Shown: positions 45,281-58,084 of the stretch, in pieces | Layout of the letters: each line of letters begins with the position of its first letter | Numbering within the stretch: position 1 is the stretch's first letter | DNA from: Cryptomeria japonica | Taxonomy: Eukaryota; Streptophyta; Pinopsida; Cupressales; Cupressaceae | Assembly (NCBI RefSeq): GCF_030272615.1 | Contig: NC_081410.1 | Span: forward strand, 188,206,119 to 188,270,118 | DNA length: 64,000 nucleotides | Direction of reading: 5' to 3' | The notes under the pieces: model-generated | Seen by the model: the letters and a program-made list of their open reading frames with translations, nothing else | Databases searched by the model: none | Told to the model about the DNA's origin: nothing | Position numbers and translations under genes: made by a program

Positions 45281-48200
45281 GTAGGAATCTAGATCATTAA
45301 TGAGGGTGCTCCCTACAAGACAATCTCTAAGAATTGAGGTTAGATTAACTATTTATCTAAGACTAATCCTAAATTTGTTTGTGTTCTAGGGGTTTGAAAA
45401 TGGATAGATTTTGCTCAGATATGAATAGGTGTTGGTTGGATGAGCATAGAGGTTGCATAGATATAAAATTCTTTTGATTGGTCACTCTCTTTTTTTTTAA
45501 AGGAATTGATAGGGAAATCATTGCTTGGATATGGAAGTTTTCAAATTTAATTACATCAAAAAGCGCTTTCCCACTTGCTTTGGGTGGTTATGTACATGTA
45601 ACACATGTAATATTGTGACTAGTCCAAGAAAGTGACTAGGTGAAACATAAGAAAATGTTCCTATTAACATATGTCATTGGCTTATTCACTAAAGGATTGC
45701 CTTGTGGTAGTTTTTAATTAGCTAAAAGAACTTATAGAAGTGTAAGTTGCATTTAGTATTTGTGAAACAAGGTTTAGGATTACCATATGCTACCTTACTT
45801 TTAGGGAAAGTTGTATAAAGAATCTTAGAGTTTAAAAGGAAAAGATGTAATGAGGAGCAAGGATCATGGAAAGGGATACCCAATAGTGATGGAAGAAGTG
45901 GAATTAGGGTGAGGGAAAATATAATACTAGTAAATAATACAGATAAAAGGGTTAAGAAAAGGTATTAGGGATCATGGATATAGAGTGCCAAATGAACTTT
46001 TTGGTAAAGGAAAATATAATATTCCAAAAGTTTATGACTTAAGAGAAATAGGTGGATCACTAATGTGGTGTGCCTAATGGTCTAGAAGAAAAAATAGCAA
46101 GGTAAATAGAGTGGAAAACTTTCAATGTTCAAAGATTGGTTTTGCCACATACCTTATAACTTTTGGGTATGATGGTATGAGTAATCCTTCAAGTCTGGCT
46201 CCCACAAGGAGGAAGGGAGATAGAAAGTGGGGTGAGGGAAATGAGTGGGAAAATTATAAAAGACAAAGATTTTGAGACTTAAAGAAAAATTTAATCCTCA
46301 AATTATGAATTGGGGATGGTGAATAGTCAATGCTAAAGGAGAGGAAGCATGGAAAAGATAAGTGGAGGAGTAAGGTTTATGGATTAGCCTTATAACGTAA
46401 GAAGTATATGATTATATGGAGACCTAAAATCCCAAGGCCAAAGGTAAAGACATAGTAGATAATGGAAGCATAAAGAAAACCACAATAATACCTAGGTAAT
46501 AAGAAGTCTAAAAGACTATTGAACAAAAAAAAAGGTCTAAAAGATTGAAATAGTCAAGATTCTTAGACAAAATTGGAAATGTTGGGTTTAAGGAATGGAT
46601 AGAAATAATACTAACAAGAGAAAACCTATGAACCCAAAAAAGGCTAGAAATAGACACAATCACCCCTAACACTTTGAATTTTTTATAGTTTGAGATATTC
46701 GGGTACATACCAAGTATAACAAAAGGCAAAACACTGCAACAAGAACATTTTTGAATAAGGGAGTCCATTGAACGAATTCTTAGATTGGTTCTAGGTGGTG
46801 GCCAAAACATGACTCTATTAAGAAAGGAAGCACTAGACTTAGATAAATTTGCATTTACTAATATAGGTCCCAACATTACCTAGAAAAGGGCAAGACATAG
46901 ATTTTGCATACCAATTATTTTCCTAAGTACAATAAGAATAAGCATAAGCACTTTTGGCATGCTTAACGTTGATATAAATTAATTTTTTATTTTCAGTTGA
47001 TTCCTTTGACCAACTTAGTAAGGATGAAGGAAGGTTTCCCTACATAGTCATGCCTATATATAAAGAACACAAATGCTCTCTAAAACTGTCAAATGTTTGA
47101 CTATTGAATTTATAATATTGTTTTTTAACTATTAGAGGCCCCCCTCTAAATGCTTGTTGTTTTATTAATTATTATTTCTTTCTAATTAACATCCTAACAT
47201 GTAGTTTTAGTAAACCACTTTGTGATTTATGGTTTTAGTTTTTTCCTTGTTTATTATTTCTTGACAATGGAGTACTATATGAGCTGAATGATTGACTTGT
47301 AGGTATATGAGTTTCATGATTGACTTTTAGGTATTGCTATGTTACAAAAATTACTTTAGAATTTGAATTTTGGTAACACTCCTATATAGGTTTACTTTGA
47401 GATTAGTATTATATCAACTTTGTTGTTGAATATCATAATTGGCTTTTCCTAGAGTGTGGTTATTTTCTCACAAAAGTGTTTTTTGTGAAATAGATCATCT
47501 TTTCATGGTATGATATTCTTTGTATAATATATTTCCTATAAGTATTTAAGATCATTTTTCTTGCACGTCTCTTAAAGCCTAGCATACAAATTAATTTCTA
47601 CACCCTTTCTTTATTTCATGGTATCAAATAGTAATCACCTTACGTTCTTTGTGTTAATGGTAAGGATTTTTGTAGCAACCTTAGATTGAGAGAAAGTTTT
47701 GTGTTAATGGTAAGGATTTTTTTTTTAAAAACTTTTCGATCAATAATAATAATAACTAATATTTTGATGACGGCTTTTGATATTTTATATGTTGTGGAGC
47801 ATGCTTCTGCCCTTGAATGGACCAGGTTCATCTGTGAATCACATTAGCAGGTGGTGGTGGTTCATTTGTTGACTAGACCGCGCATTATGAAGATGTTAGT
47901 TGGCAGTTAGTTTTGGTTGTTTACCCGATTCTTAATTTGTGTGCTTTGGATTCTGTTAATTTCACACATATCCTTAAGGAGTGGAACAGATTGTTTGGTC
48001 AAATGGGCTTCTGCTCAAATGCAAAACTGAAATATTAGGGATACCTTTGGATTTGTCTCAACAGTTAGATCTCTTTGTGAATCTCGATAGACCTGTTTTA
48101 TGCCCTTGCTTTGTATTTCTTCTTGTTTGAATAATTTTTAACCTCTCTTTTATTTTCAATAATAATTAAAACCTCTACATACTTTGAATTTTTTTTTTAA

Positions 48201-49307
48201 TATTTCCCTTTGCTTGAAGATTAATGAATAATTTTCCAAATCTACATGGATAAATGTAGCTATACTTAAAATCTCCACGTTTGATTTATTGCTACTCCAG
48301 AACCTCCTTAAATAAGAACTGCTTGAATTTTAGTTGAATGAAAATGACAAGCAATTAAAAGATCTCCTTTCATAATTTGAAACTACCCACACTCTTTGTG
48401 GAAGCCTGTTGTGCCATAACTCAGAATATTTTATTTGCGAACATCCAAAACAGAATATATCGTTTCTCTTCAAAGATCATCGATGTCCCCATCTGTAGAT
48501 TTTTCATAGATTTTTCGAGCACCAGTCCTTGTCACTTTTAATATAATGCTCACATGGATTACTGTTAACTAAACTAATCTTTCCTCTACTGTGAGTATGA
48601 GATTTCTTGTTTACAGTTGGTTTTAAAGTCTGTGTTAGACATCTGTTTTCACATTATTCACTGTACTCTGATATCACTCCTAAGTTAAGATCCATTGGGA
48701 TTTCTCAAAAATTCTCTCTATTCACATAATTCACAAAGAAAGGAGAACAAAGTGAAGGATGAAGACGTGGGAGGTTAGAGAGAAGGCAAGCGTATGACAT
48801 AACATATGTGCAGGAGAACCAAAGAAATTGAAGAGGACAAGCGTAGGGAATGAAGATGAATGCACAACAAAAATATAAAAAGGATTTAAAGTTGCAGATT
48901 TAAAAGGAGAAAGGAAGATAAAGATTAGACAGAGTATAGTCTATGAGAAAACAGATTTGGAATGTAGATTTGAATTCATTGTTAAGTAAAATGTAAGTAT
49001 TGGTGTAATTAATTGTTATGTAAGTTTTGGATTGTTTGAATTTAAAATAATTTCGGATGTGAAATCTTTTGATTTGTTTAGGTTTTCAGAGTTTGATAAG
49101 ACTTCCAGGTTTCAATTGCATTAAATTTTTTTCATATATCAAGTTAGTTATCTCGTTATTTTAACTAATTCATAATGTCAAGGGCATTGATCATTCCTTA
49201 GGCAATTGATCTCTTCACTCTTGTAATAGTATACCAATGACTAAACTTCTTCCATAACATATATTATAATTAAACAAATAGTCATATAACCTCTCTTTAG
49301 ATTTCTA
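45281..49307. other. 4 kb AT-rich stretch without recognisable gene
   Basis: Only short frames without motifs on either strand. Sequence around 47880-48130 has a faint resemblance to the end of a LINE RNase H region (HILKEWNRL), too weak to call. Confidence 0.5.
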
Positions 49308-49312
49308 CTTAC

Positions 49313-50438
49313 TGTTCGTATAATGGATGACTTCGTCATGTGTTGCATTGGTTTTGTCATTGATGTCAACACTTATCTTTTTGGAGGTCTACATTGTTGA
49401 TTTGGCACTCTGGTTATATTGGTTTGTTGATGAACCGGCACATTGTGGTCCCGGTATGGATATTGGCTTATGCACAGTTACCATTATATGTTTCACCGAC
49501 AGTTCAGGAAGTTGATGATGACTTGTTATAATCTGGAGATCATTTGGTTATGTCGAGGACATGGATTGGATGTTTGCATTTGGTGTTTTGCATATTGAAC
49601 AAATCGTGTTCACATATTTGCCTTAACCGGCAAATAGGTCCAGGTTATGAACCGACATAAGAAAACATGTTCCAGATCAGCACGGCATGTTTTGGAAATG
49701 ATTTATTGATTGGATAATGTGTAAATGTATTGAGGCCGACATATTGTATTGCACCAAGACTTATTTTGTAATTTTTTTAAATGTAATATCTTTTGGGAGT
49801 CGACCTAATAGCTTGGTCTTAGGTTTTGTATAAATAATTGTAAGATCTTATTTGAAAGAGGTGTGCGTATGTGTTGAGATTATTGTGAAGAGCGAAAACA
49901 AGCAGATCCTTGTACGAATCATGCAGATATCATTTTAAGGTTGAAGGAAGGAATGTTAAAGGTCATGAAGGTGTTTAGTCCTCATGCGCAGAGATTAAAC
50001 CGGTACTAAATCCGGCATTGTAGATGCTAAATTGAAGCAATAGATTGATTATTGGATTTAACCATCCAACTGTGTAGTCAGTCAGACTCCTAATTTTGTG
50101 ATTGAGTAGTGAGCTCTAGGCGGCTGGCATTTCTGCATGTGCAAACCCCATTATTGTATTCACATACTATCTGTAGTAGTATCATCTGATTGTGGGTAAG
50201 GTTTCCCACCGTGGTTTTTCCCCTTACAGGGTTTCCACGTCAAAATCTCTGTGTCATGTGTTGTGGATGTTGTTTTGCTTTCTGTTTTATGCATTAAGTT
50301 GTACCGGTATTGCTATAACTGTTAATCTATTTTGCCGACACTGAGTTTTAAGTTGGAGTAATTTGTTTTGGGTTACAATTTATTGACAACTGATTCACCC
50401 CTCTCCCCCCTCTCAGTTGTCCTTCCCAGTTCCTAACA
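49313..50438 (+). repeat. Solo copia-type LTR with 5-bp target duplication
   Basis: Starts TGTTCGTATAATGG, ends CAGTTCCTAACA, and is flanked by CTTAC on both sides (49308-49312, 50439-50443). It contains TGAGCTCTAGG, CACCGTGGTTTTTCCCCTTA with GGGTTTCCACGT, and GATTCACCCCTCTCCCCCCT. These R-U5 blocks are shared (in reverse) with the LTRs of A1 and A3, but most of the LTR is different, so it is a related family in the opposite orientation. Confidence 0.92.
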
Positions 50439-51386
50439 CTTACACTAAAGTGATACGAGAAAAAATATAGATATCTTTACAACATCATACAATAACTACT
50501 TATCTCTATCATAAAAATCATTTATAATAATCAAATGAGTATAAACAATTTTAAATGGGTAGATTATAATATTAGGGGGAAAATACTATCTAAAAAAATT
50601 CATATACATAGTGTTATAATAAAAAAAAGGCACAATTTTCTTAGATAATCTAAGAGGCTATAATCAAATGTAGGATATGATGTGGTTTGAGCCCCTTGGA
50701 TAATTGCCTTACCCCAACGTGTAGTGGCTACACACTTAGGAGTTTTTTTCCTTTAATGTATATAGTGGCAACATAAGTATTTATCTCTACTATTTGAGCC
50801 ACGGTGTATTCATATGGGATGAACTAGGTGTAATTGGCAATTTTGGAGTTATTACCCTTGTTGGAGGTTGTACCTTTACCATGGTAAAGGATTGAAATTG
50901 TATAGATATTGAGATTATTATTGGATAAACTAGGACAATCTTCGACATTGATATCACCTCAATCTATAAGATCTTGAATGAAAATTTTCAATTTCATACA
51001 ATCATGATTCTTATGAACTTTGACCATATGGTATTCATAATATTCACTCTCTTTGTACCACGAGGGTTAGAATTGAGGGTCATATTTTCTAACTTTAGAT
51101 AATGCGATGAGATTGGACTAGACCAATTTTTGTAAGGTAAATTCTATAGGATTCCCTAGTGAGTGTATTTTTGTCATGGTGTAGGGTTCTACTAAGCTAG
51201 CCCTTAATGAATGGTGACATTATGAGTATTTTTCTACATGTTCAATGATGATTGTGTGTTTGATGGTGGGTGTATGTTTTGGGAAAAAATTACATCTACC
51301 ACACCAATCATTGACACCAAAGGTAAGGTTTGTCATTCATTTAATAGTCATTTTCCTTTTTTCCCTTATATATTTTATGAAATTGA

Positions 51387-51470
51387 TGGGGTTGGGAATG
51401 ATTCCTAGTATGGTGGGGAAGCAGAGTTCACTAGTCTAAACAAGCAAACTAGGAATATTCCCAATCCCAT
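51387..51470. repeat. Imperfect inverted repeat, arms about 22 bp
   Basis: ATGGGGTTGGGAATGATTCC(TAG) at 51387-51408 pairs with CTAGGAATATTCCCAATCCC(AT) at 51449-51470. Confidence 0.8.
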
Positions 51471-51480
51471 TATTTTCATT

Positions 51481-51549
51481 AGAGAACAACCAATTAGGCC
51501 CAACTTTAGTCCCTTAGGAGAGTTGGGCACTTGTGGTTGATTGTTCTCT
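51481..51549. repeat. Nested inverted repeat (69-bp hairpin)
   Basis: Outer arms AGAGAACAA (51481-51489) and TTGTTCTCT (51541-51549); inner arms GCCCAACT (51498-51505) and AGTTGGGC (51521-51528). Directly follows the previous inverted repeat. Confidence 0.85.
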
Positions 51550-53935
51550 TTTGAGTAAGTGTGATTGGTTATAATAAAGACAAGAAATGATGCAAGAACT
51601 AGGAAATTGACAAGAATCAACATGAACAGAATGTAAGCTCAAATCTAGAAATGAGATTTAGAAAGAAACTTGTGTATGAAATTTGAACCTGAAGGTATTA
51701 GTCTATGGAGTGACGTTCCTTAGACCAGAGGGGTTTTCATTAGCTATGATGTGCGGATCCTAGATTAGTGTTCTCAATAGATCATTTTCTTAAAATTTTA
51801 GCAGAAAAGTGTTAGTCACTGGAGTAGTGCTCCATAAACCAGGGGTTTCTACTTGTTTGGAATTTGAAAATGTGTGTCTTTGTCTACACTCTATGAGTCT
51901 ACCACTCTTAATGTTCAGATCTACAACCTACATAGAGAAAAAAGAGGAAAGAAATTAACCTGGACACTATAAAAATGGTGATTAGAAAAATGAGCTTACC
52001 CTCGTAGGGAAAAGGATAAATCTACAGTAAAATGTGAGATTCAAATGATATTACCTCAAGATTGATAATGATGGTGATGCAATTCTCTTTAGATAAGGTC
52101 TTCAAGGGTTGATGCAATAACATGACATGACAGGACAAGATCAATCATGAAGACATACTTGCATGTAGATTGTTGTAGCTTGCCATAATGCTCAAATCTG
52201 AAGACATTTGCTCATAATGCTTTGTCTAGAATGTGATCTCAATAATGTTCAATGTTGTTAGGATGAAAATGAATAAGGAAAGATGCCTTTATATATGGAT
52301 CACAAGGTATTTCATAAATAAGGTCGACTTCAAACAGTCATATTAAAATTTTAGGATCAGATAACAACCGTTACATTGACAAGCTTGATTTTGGGCTCAT
52401 TTCGAGGGGACTATGTATCTAGGCACCTTAGTCTACCAAGACTATGGCACCTCCACCTAGAAAAGAGTGAAACAAATACAAATACAATGTAGAGTACACA
52501 AGTCTAGGACATAGGATCTAGTCGCCAAATAATCATGCATGACAACAACATAGTAGTGATAAGGCTAGAAATAGGCTAAAAATGAGCTATAAAAGGGCAC
52601 ACTAAAACAAGGGTCCAAAAAAGAGCGTGAAATTGTGAAAGGGTACAATTTATGACACTACATATTCATAATAGCTTAAATGATGAGAGGTTTTTCAATG
52701 GTTATTATATTTTTTATGATATTGTTAAATGTGTCGGTACATTGGACTTGCAAATGGAAGCCCATTTCTTTATTTAAATTCTAGGTGAATATGTGGACAA
52801 GTTACTTTCTGTGGATAGGCCATGGGAACTTTCTTGCCATGTTTCTCCATCATTGTAAGAAGACCTTGAATGACTCTTCATTTCTTTGTTTTGTGTTACA
52901 TAGGTCAAGCATAAAGATTTCACATACTAAATGTTATATGAGAAATGAGTGATAATTTCTTTCACTAACTCGTGAAAGGATTTGATCCCATGAGGTAGAT
53001 GGAAGAACCATTCAGTGGCTTGACCTCATAAACTTTGGGGAAAGAGACATTAAATATGTATCATTATAGGCAATCTCTTGAGATAGGCTATGTAGAATTT
53101 ATATGTTCATGTGGATCACATTTTAAAATTATGAGGAAAAGGTATCCATTTGTATAGACATTTTGAAGGGACAAGAACATGTGTCTTCTAGTATTTTTTT
53201 TTCTTGGTGTGTTTCATTTCAACATATATTATATTCTCTTGTAGGGTATAAATTTGTAATCCTATGTCATTTGTAGGTGTTAATATGGGTATTTGATGGG
53301 GGTACAAGTGGAAAAGTATGATTTTTTTTTGTAGGATGGAGTAATATGTTGGTGAATATTGTGTTTTTTTGTATATTGGACATAGGAGATTGGGAGGCAT
53401 ATGAGATGCAAGTATAGATCAAAAGTTTAATTATAAGAACAAATGCAATTACATGACTATATGGGATTGCTTTTTGGTGAGTGGTTTTTTTGCAAAGTGT
53501 TATTGGGTGGGATTTAGTGTTTATTAGGTGACATATGTGTTTGGGATGGTATTGAAGGTGTTTGTGATTGTTCATAGGTGGAGTAATGGGGTATACGGGA
53601 CCTAAAATTGTGATAAGTTTGACAAGTATTGGTTGTGATATGGATAGAGAAGGTCAAGAATTAAGTAACGATGACACGGATGGAAAGCATGTTTGAGGTA
53701 TATTTGATGGAAGATAAAAATTTTGGATAAAATTTGGAATAAAATATGAAATTTTATGTGAGGGGTTAGGTGGGAAATGATCACATGTCTCTTGGCAAGA
53801 GTGACATTTCAATTTAGGTGTGTTAGTAATGGGAGGATGAGATGATGATAAGTGAGTTAAAGTAGGAAATTATTTATTAGGTGTGGTGTATTTGTCTAAT
53901 GGGTTTTGTGAGAAATGTCGTGGGTGGGTAAGTGT

Positions 53936-54895
53936 TGTAAACACTTAAAAGTAACCTAGCACTTGCAATGCAAAACTATACCAACTTTCTTCTTAATTAA
54001 TTAAATAATTTTAATTATTTCATTAACCTAACTTTATTCTTTTAATTTGAATTCAAAATAAAAATCTTCCTCTAATTCCACAATTAAATAATTTATAATT
54101 ATTTAATCAATTCTCTCTTATCCATTTTAATTAAATAATCTTTATTTCCATTCCCTTTGCATGATTAAATAATTATTCTAAATTATTTAATTTACTAATT
54201 ATGTCCTCTACAATTAAATAAACTGTTTAATTTATTCAATTGTCCATCCCCTTTTCAAAAATAAATTCCTTCTAAAATAAATAAAATGTTTTTTATTTAT
54301 TTATTCCCCAACACATTTAAAATGGCTAATTATTCCCTCTTGCTAACTCCCACTCACTTTCACTTCAACTCCCAATCACTTTTTCTGACTGAGTCTGTCA
54401 ATTCACCTTACTCCTAACCAATTAAGTTGGCATCATAATCATCTATCTGATAGATCAATCAATGCAATTGACTAATCAATCATTCAATGAACATGAGCAA
54501 TAATGTCTCGATCAACTTGTCTCAACAATCCTCCCTCGTTGATCTTTCTAGATAGACTTTTCAATCTCGACCATTCATCAAAATTTTAGAAATCTATAAA
54601 ATCAACCTCAATCTCCTATCATGAACAACCATCGTCTTTGAATTCTTATGCGATCATGCTACCATAATTGTGCTTCAATTTTGAGAGCCATCATACACTA
54701 GATAGGAAGGAGAAAAAACAATGGAGGCATTTGCATGAGTTTGACATCTTGGTTTGCATTTGATTTATTCATTTATGCTTTTGTTGAATTTGATTTCTTC
54801 TTCTACTGACTTGAACTTGAGAATTTAGTAATAGGTTTGGGTTTGTGGTTACTCATTAGATCTATTACAGTATTCCCTAATTTTCAATGAAATCA
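53936..54895 (+). repeat. Solo gypsy-type LTR with 5-bp target duplication
   Basis: Starts TGTAAACACTTAAAAG, ends TTTTCAATGAAATCA, and is flanked by AGTGT (53931-53935, 54896-54900). The first 380 bases hold AT-rich palindromic words (ATTAAATAATT), as in the G1 and G2 LTRs, so it is a distant relative of those LTR families. Confidence 0.9.
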
Positions 54896-55125
54896 AGTGT
54901 AGTTGATTGTGATACGGATTTGTTTGTGACAAGTGTATTTGTTTTTTATTAAGGAAAATTAGGTTTTAAGGGACCTGAAACCCACTTACATATCGAAAAG
55001 AAAAGCATTAGAGAAACTAGAAAGGATAGAACAAAGAGAGAAAGGCAGCAAAAGAACAGCAACGAGAGAAAAGAACATAAAAAAACCAGCAAGTTACTAG
55101 CACACCTAAAACAAAACTAGAGCAT

Positions 55126-56400
55126 TTAGGTGAAAATATTTATGGTCTCCTCAGCATCCCTGACAAGCATCATCATCGCATTTGCTGCCTCTTTTAGGTC
55201 TTTACTTTCCTGCACCTGTTTATTACCTTTGGTCTTCAGCTCCAGCTCTTTAGCATTTTGCCTAGTTCTGTGTCTGGAAGAATGTTGGGCAGAACTAGAA
55301 CCCGACTCATCATCAATGATGACAATGTCTTTATTTTGCTTATCCTTCTCTAGGCAAGTAACCAATGCATTCATATTTTGAGAGGACACCTTCAACACAA
55401 CCAAGCTATGCTCCATGAATTTCCTCAGGGCACTCTCATTTTTTTGAATCCTATTGTTTATCAGTTCATTATCAGACTTGCCCTTTTCTTTGAGAGTCCT
55501 CACCACATCCTCCAGGTGCTTCAAATCTCCCTTTATGATCTTGCCTTCCAACCAGTCCGAAATTTCTTTTTCATCCTCTGCTTCACTATTATCCTCAGCA
55601 TTTTCCTCTTTTCCTTTATTATTGATATCCTTAACCAAATTATCAATTTTAAACTCCAAATCTCTCTGCTTTTCCTAAATATCAGTGATATTATCAACAA
55701 CCCACTTCTGGAAATTAAACATTTCTAGAGTGTTGTTTCTAGCCGCATTCGGAATAGTATCTGTATCCTCCATTTCATGGGCGGAATCCTCAGACCTAGG
55801 GTTGTCGTCCTCCATATTATTCTGAGCATCATCCCTATTTTTCAAATCATAGGGACTCTCCTTCTCCTCTAACTCATCAAAATCCTCTTTTCTCTGCTCA
55901 TTATCCTCGTCTCCTTCCTCACCCTCAACCTCCTTCTCCCGCTCATTCTTCATCTCTTTCTCCACCTCCTTCTCCTACTCCTGCTCAGAATCAGCCATCT
56001 CTTCAACGTATTCTTCATCTTTCTTACTAATCCTCATTTTCTTTTTAGGGGGAGGATTGGAAGAATCCTCATCAAAACCAGAACTATCATAATCCTCAGA
56101 GATATGGGCATTTTCCACAAAGGGATCATCTTTATTAGCCTTAACTTTATCCTTAAGATAATCATAAATTAACAAAATAAGACCTTGATGGGCAATAGGG
56201 TAGGAATTAGGTTTCTTAGCATGGTCAGCCAGACTGTCATTAAGGGAAGAGGCCAAATAGAAGGGCAGAGATATCTTAGAGCCATGGCAAAAGTGATTAA
56301 GGATAACAAAGTGGTAATTATAGACTTTTGAAAACCTACCATCAACATTAAGATACTCCATTACCACTTTCAGTATTTTCTGCCAAAAAGATTTTACCTA
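55126..56400 (-). pseudogene. Acidic, coiled-coil repeat-derived protein of unknown function
   Basis: One frame from about 56400 to the stop at 55126, broken only by TAG at 55975-55977 and at 55675-55677, about 425 codons. N-terminal block: YLNVDGRFSKVYNYHFVILN and SLPFYLASSLNDSL. Then a Lys/Arg patch (PPPKKKMRISKK), a long Glu/Asp-rich stretch, a helical coiled-coil part, an IVIIDDESGSSSA segment, and a helical end (KEAANAMMMLVRDAEETINI). No known domain recognised. The globular-acidic-coiled-coil layout resembles the 16-19 kb pseudo-ORF in style but not in sequence. Likely an ORF of a non-autonomous element; no bounding LTRs were found. Confidence 0.6.
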
Positions 56401-56448
56401 GTTAGGGAGATAATAGGAAGTGTGTCGACTTGAATTTCATCCTCAAAA

Positions 56449-57580
56449 TGTTAGCTGCAATAAGTTAGTTTCACAAAATACTAACGAAAATGCTATTGGA
56501 AATCCAAACTCAACCAATGAAACTGGATGAAATACATATGAAATAAAATATTAATATCACCTTCATGGATTATGTCTCATTGTATCCTAACTCCACTGTT
56601 CCTGGTTGCAGATGGTGTGCTCTCAGACAATGCACTGATAGCTTCCAAGATGGCATATGAAGAATGGACTGATAACTGGTAGTTAATTGATACTATGATA
56701 TGCAAATACTACATGATTATACTAAAATGATTATGTTAAATGATATTATATGATAATTGTTATTTGCTATTTGCTTCAAAAACTCATTGATGCATATGAT
56801 TGATTTGAAGACTAACTCTCTCTCAACTAAAGCTCTTGATTTTATAGACCTTGAAAGGATTAGATGATGTGGCTCAAATCAATGGTCCTGATCAATTCTG
56901 CAGATTCGAATGGCTATGAGCAAAGGTGAAGGTTGAGAGAAAGGGGGAAGGAGAAGACAAGTGTCACTCATCTCACCTTGACTGGGTTGTTGAGTGAGGG
57001 AATCTAGGTATGGTTGGAGGAAATTTAGGCATGATAGGACAAGTGGACTCAATTCCTTCCTAAGATGTAGGGGGTGTTGGAGAGAATATAGGAAATGGTT
57101 ATGAAATATGTGTACGTACACAATATTCATTAAGTTTGGAAGTTGAAGATAAATGATGAATTAATATTTAAGAAATATTAATTTCCTTAGCCACATGCTT
57201 GATGAGTTGGCAAAGGGAAGATGAAGTGGAGATGGAGGGTGAGTTAGAAAAGGGATTAAATAATTTTGAGAATTATTTAATGTTTGAGAGTATAGGATAG
57301 GAGAATAACCATTAAATATTGGATATTTAATTGATTGGAGGAGATAATTAAATATTAGATATTTAATTAACTTGGTTATAAGAATAATTAAATATTAGAT
57401 ATTTAATTAATTAGAAGAATAGGATAGATGAATTAATTAATAAAATAATAATTAATAGAAAAACACCAAAATGAATTAAATAATTAATCTTTTCAAATTA
57501 ACTATTTAATAGAAGAATAATTTATTAAATAAATATAAAATATTTATTTAATTGCTCATAGCCAATTTTTATGTGTATAC
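56449..57580 (-). repeat. 3' LTR of G2
   Basis: Minus strand starts TGTATACACATAAAAATTGG immediately after the purine tract. It carries AATTAAATAAAT/ATTAAATATTAGATATTTAAT palindromic words, and a TATA box further in. The end at GCTAACA (56449) is the best guess only; there is no second target copy in the window to test it. Confidence 0.65.
56840..56846 (-). promoter_or_regulatory. TATA box in G2 LTR
   Basis: Minus strand GGTCTATAAAATCAAGAGC, oriented as expected for transcription of G2. Confidence 0.45.
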
Positions 57581-57594
57581 ATTTTGCCCCTCTT
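57581..57594 (-). other. Polypurine tract of G2
   Basis: Minus strand AAAGAGGGGCAAAA directly before the LTR start TGTATACAC. Confidence 0.8.
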
Positions 57595-58084
57595 TGAAAT
57601 GATGTGAAGACAACATTGTTTGAAAGATTAAATCAAGTCTCGATAATGCGCCTGATAGAGATAAAAACCCTGATTGTGTGCCCCCTCAAGAGATTGATCA
57701 TGAAATTGTCGAAAATTCTTGTTTGAACGATTGATCTGATGATAATTGATAAAAATTTAGTCAATTAAATTCATTTGGAAAAAACAAATTAAATTGCTCC
57801 ATTGAAATTAATTACTCTTCAAATAATAAATATAAAATTAACCAAGTCTAATTTTAATTTCATTGTTATCCTTGTCAGCTTGTGGAGAAAATATTCTTGC
57901 TAAGGTGGCGAAATGGTGATTCCTGTGGAGAACCATTGATTTGAGCATGTTCGGTGTTATCAGTGACCTGTCGAGCATGGGTATCTGGTAGGTATCTTAT
58001 CCCGAGCTTTGTTTTCAAGTTTTTGTGCAACTTTTCATGTTTTTAAGCGCGTTTTTGAATTTTCAAATTTTTTGTGATTTTTTC

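Larger units (their letters stand above)
50640..53060 (-). pseudogene. Decayed Ty3/gypsy gag
   Basis: On the minus strand, about 53050-52740 reads like the retrotransposon Gag domain (GQATEWFFHLPHGIKSFHEL, then ITHFSYNI and a segment resembling FLQRWRNLA). About 51060-50900 reads like the knuckle-adjacent part (HKNHDCMKLKIFIQDLID then GDINVEDCPS), similar to residues 108-140 of the G1 frame. Many stops and frame changes. The 1.7 kb between the two parts contains unrelated-looking sequence including strong hairpins, perhaps a later insertion. Confidence 0.6.

Noticed and set aside
46508-46876. 122-codon minus-strand frame in the 45-49 kb stretch
   Set aside because: No motif, low complexity and no conserved context; consistent with a chance frame in AT-rich DNA.
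47880-48140. Possible LINE 3' end (HILKEWNRL, resembling the end of a LINE RNase H)
   Set aside because: A single short resemblance, with no RT domain, poly(A) end or target duplication found.
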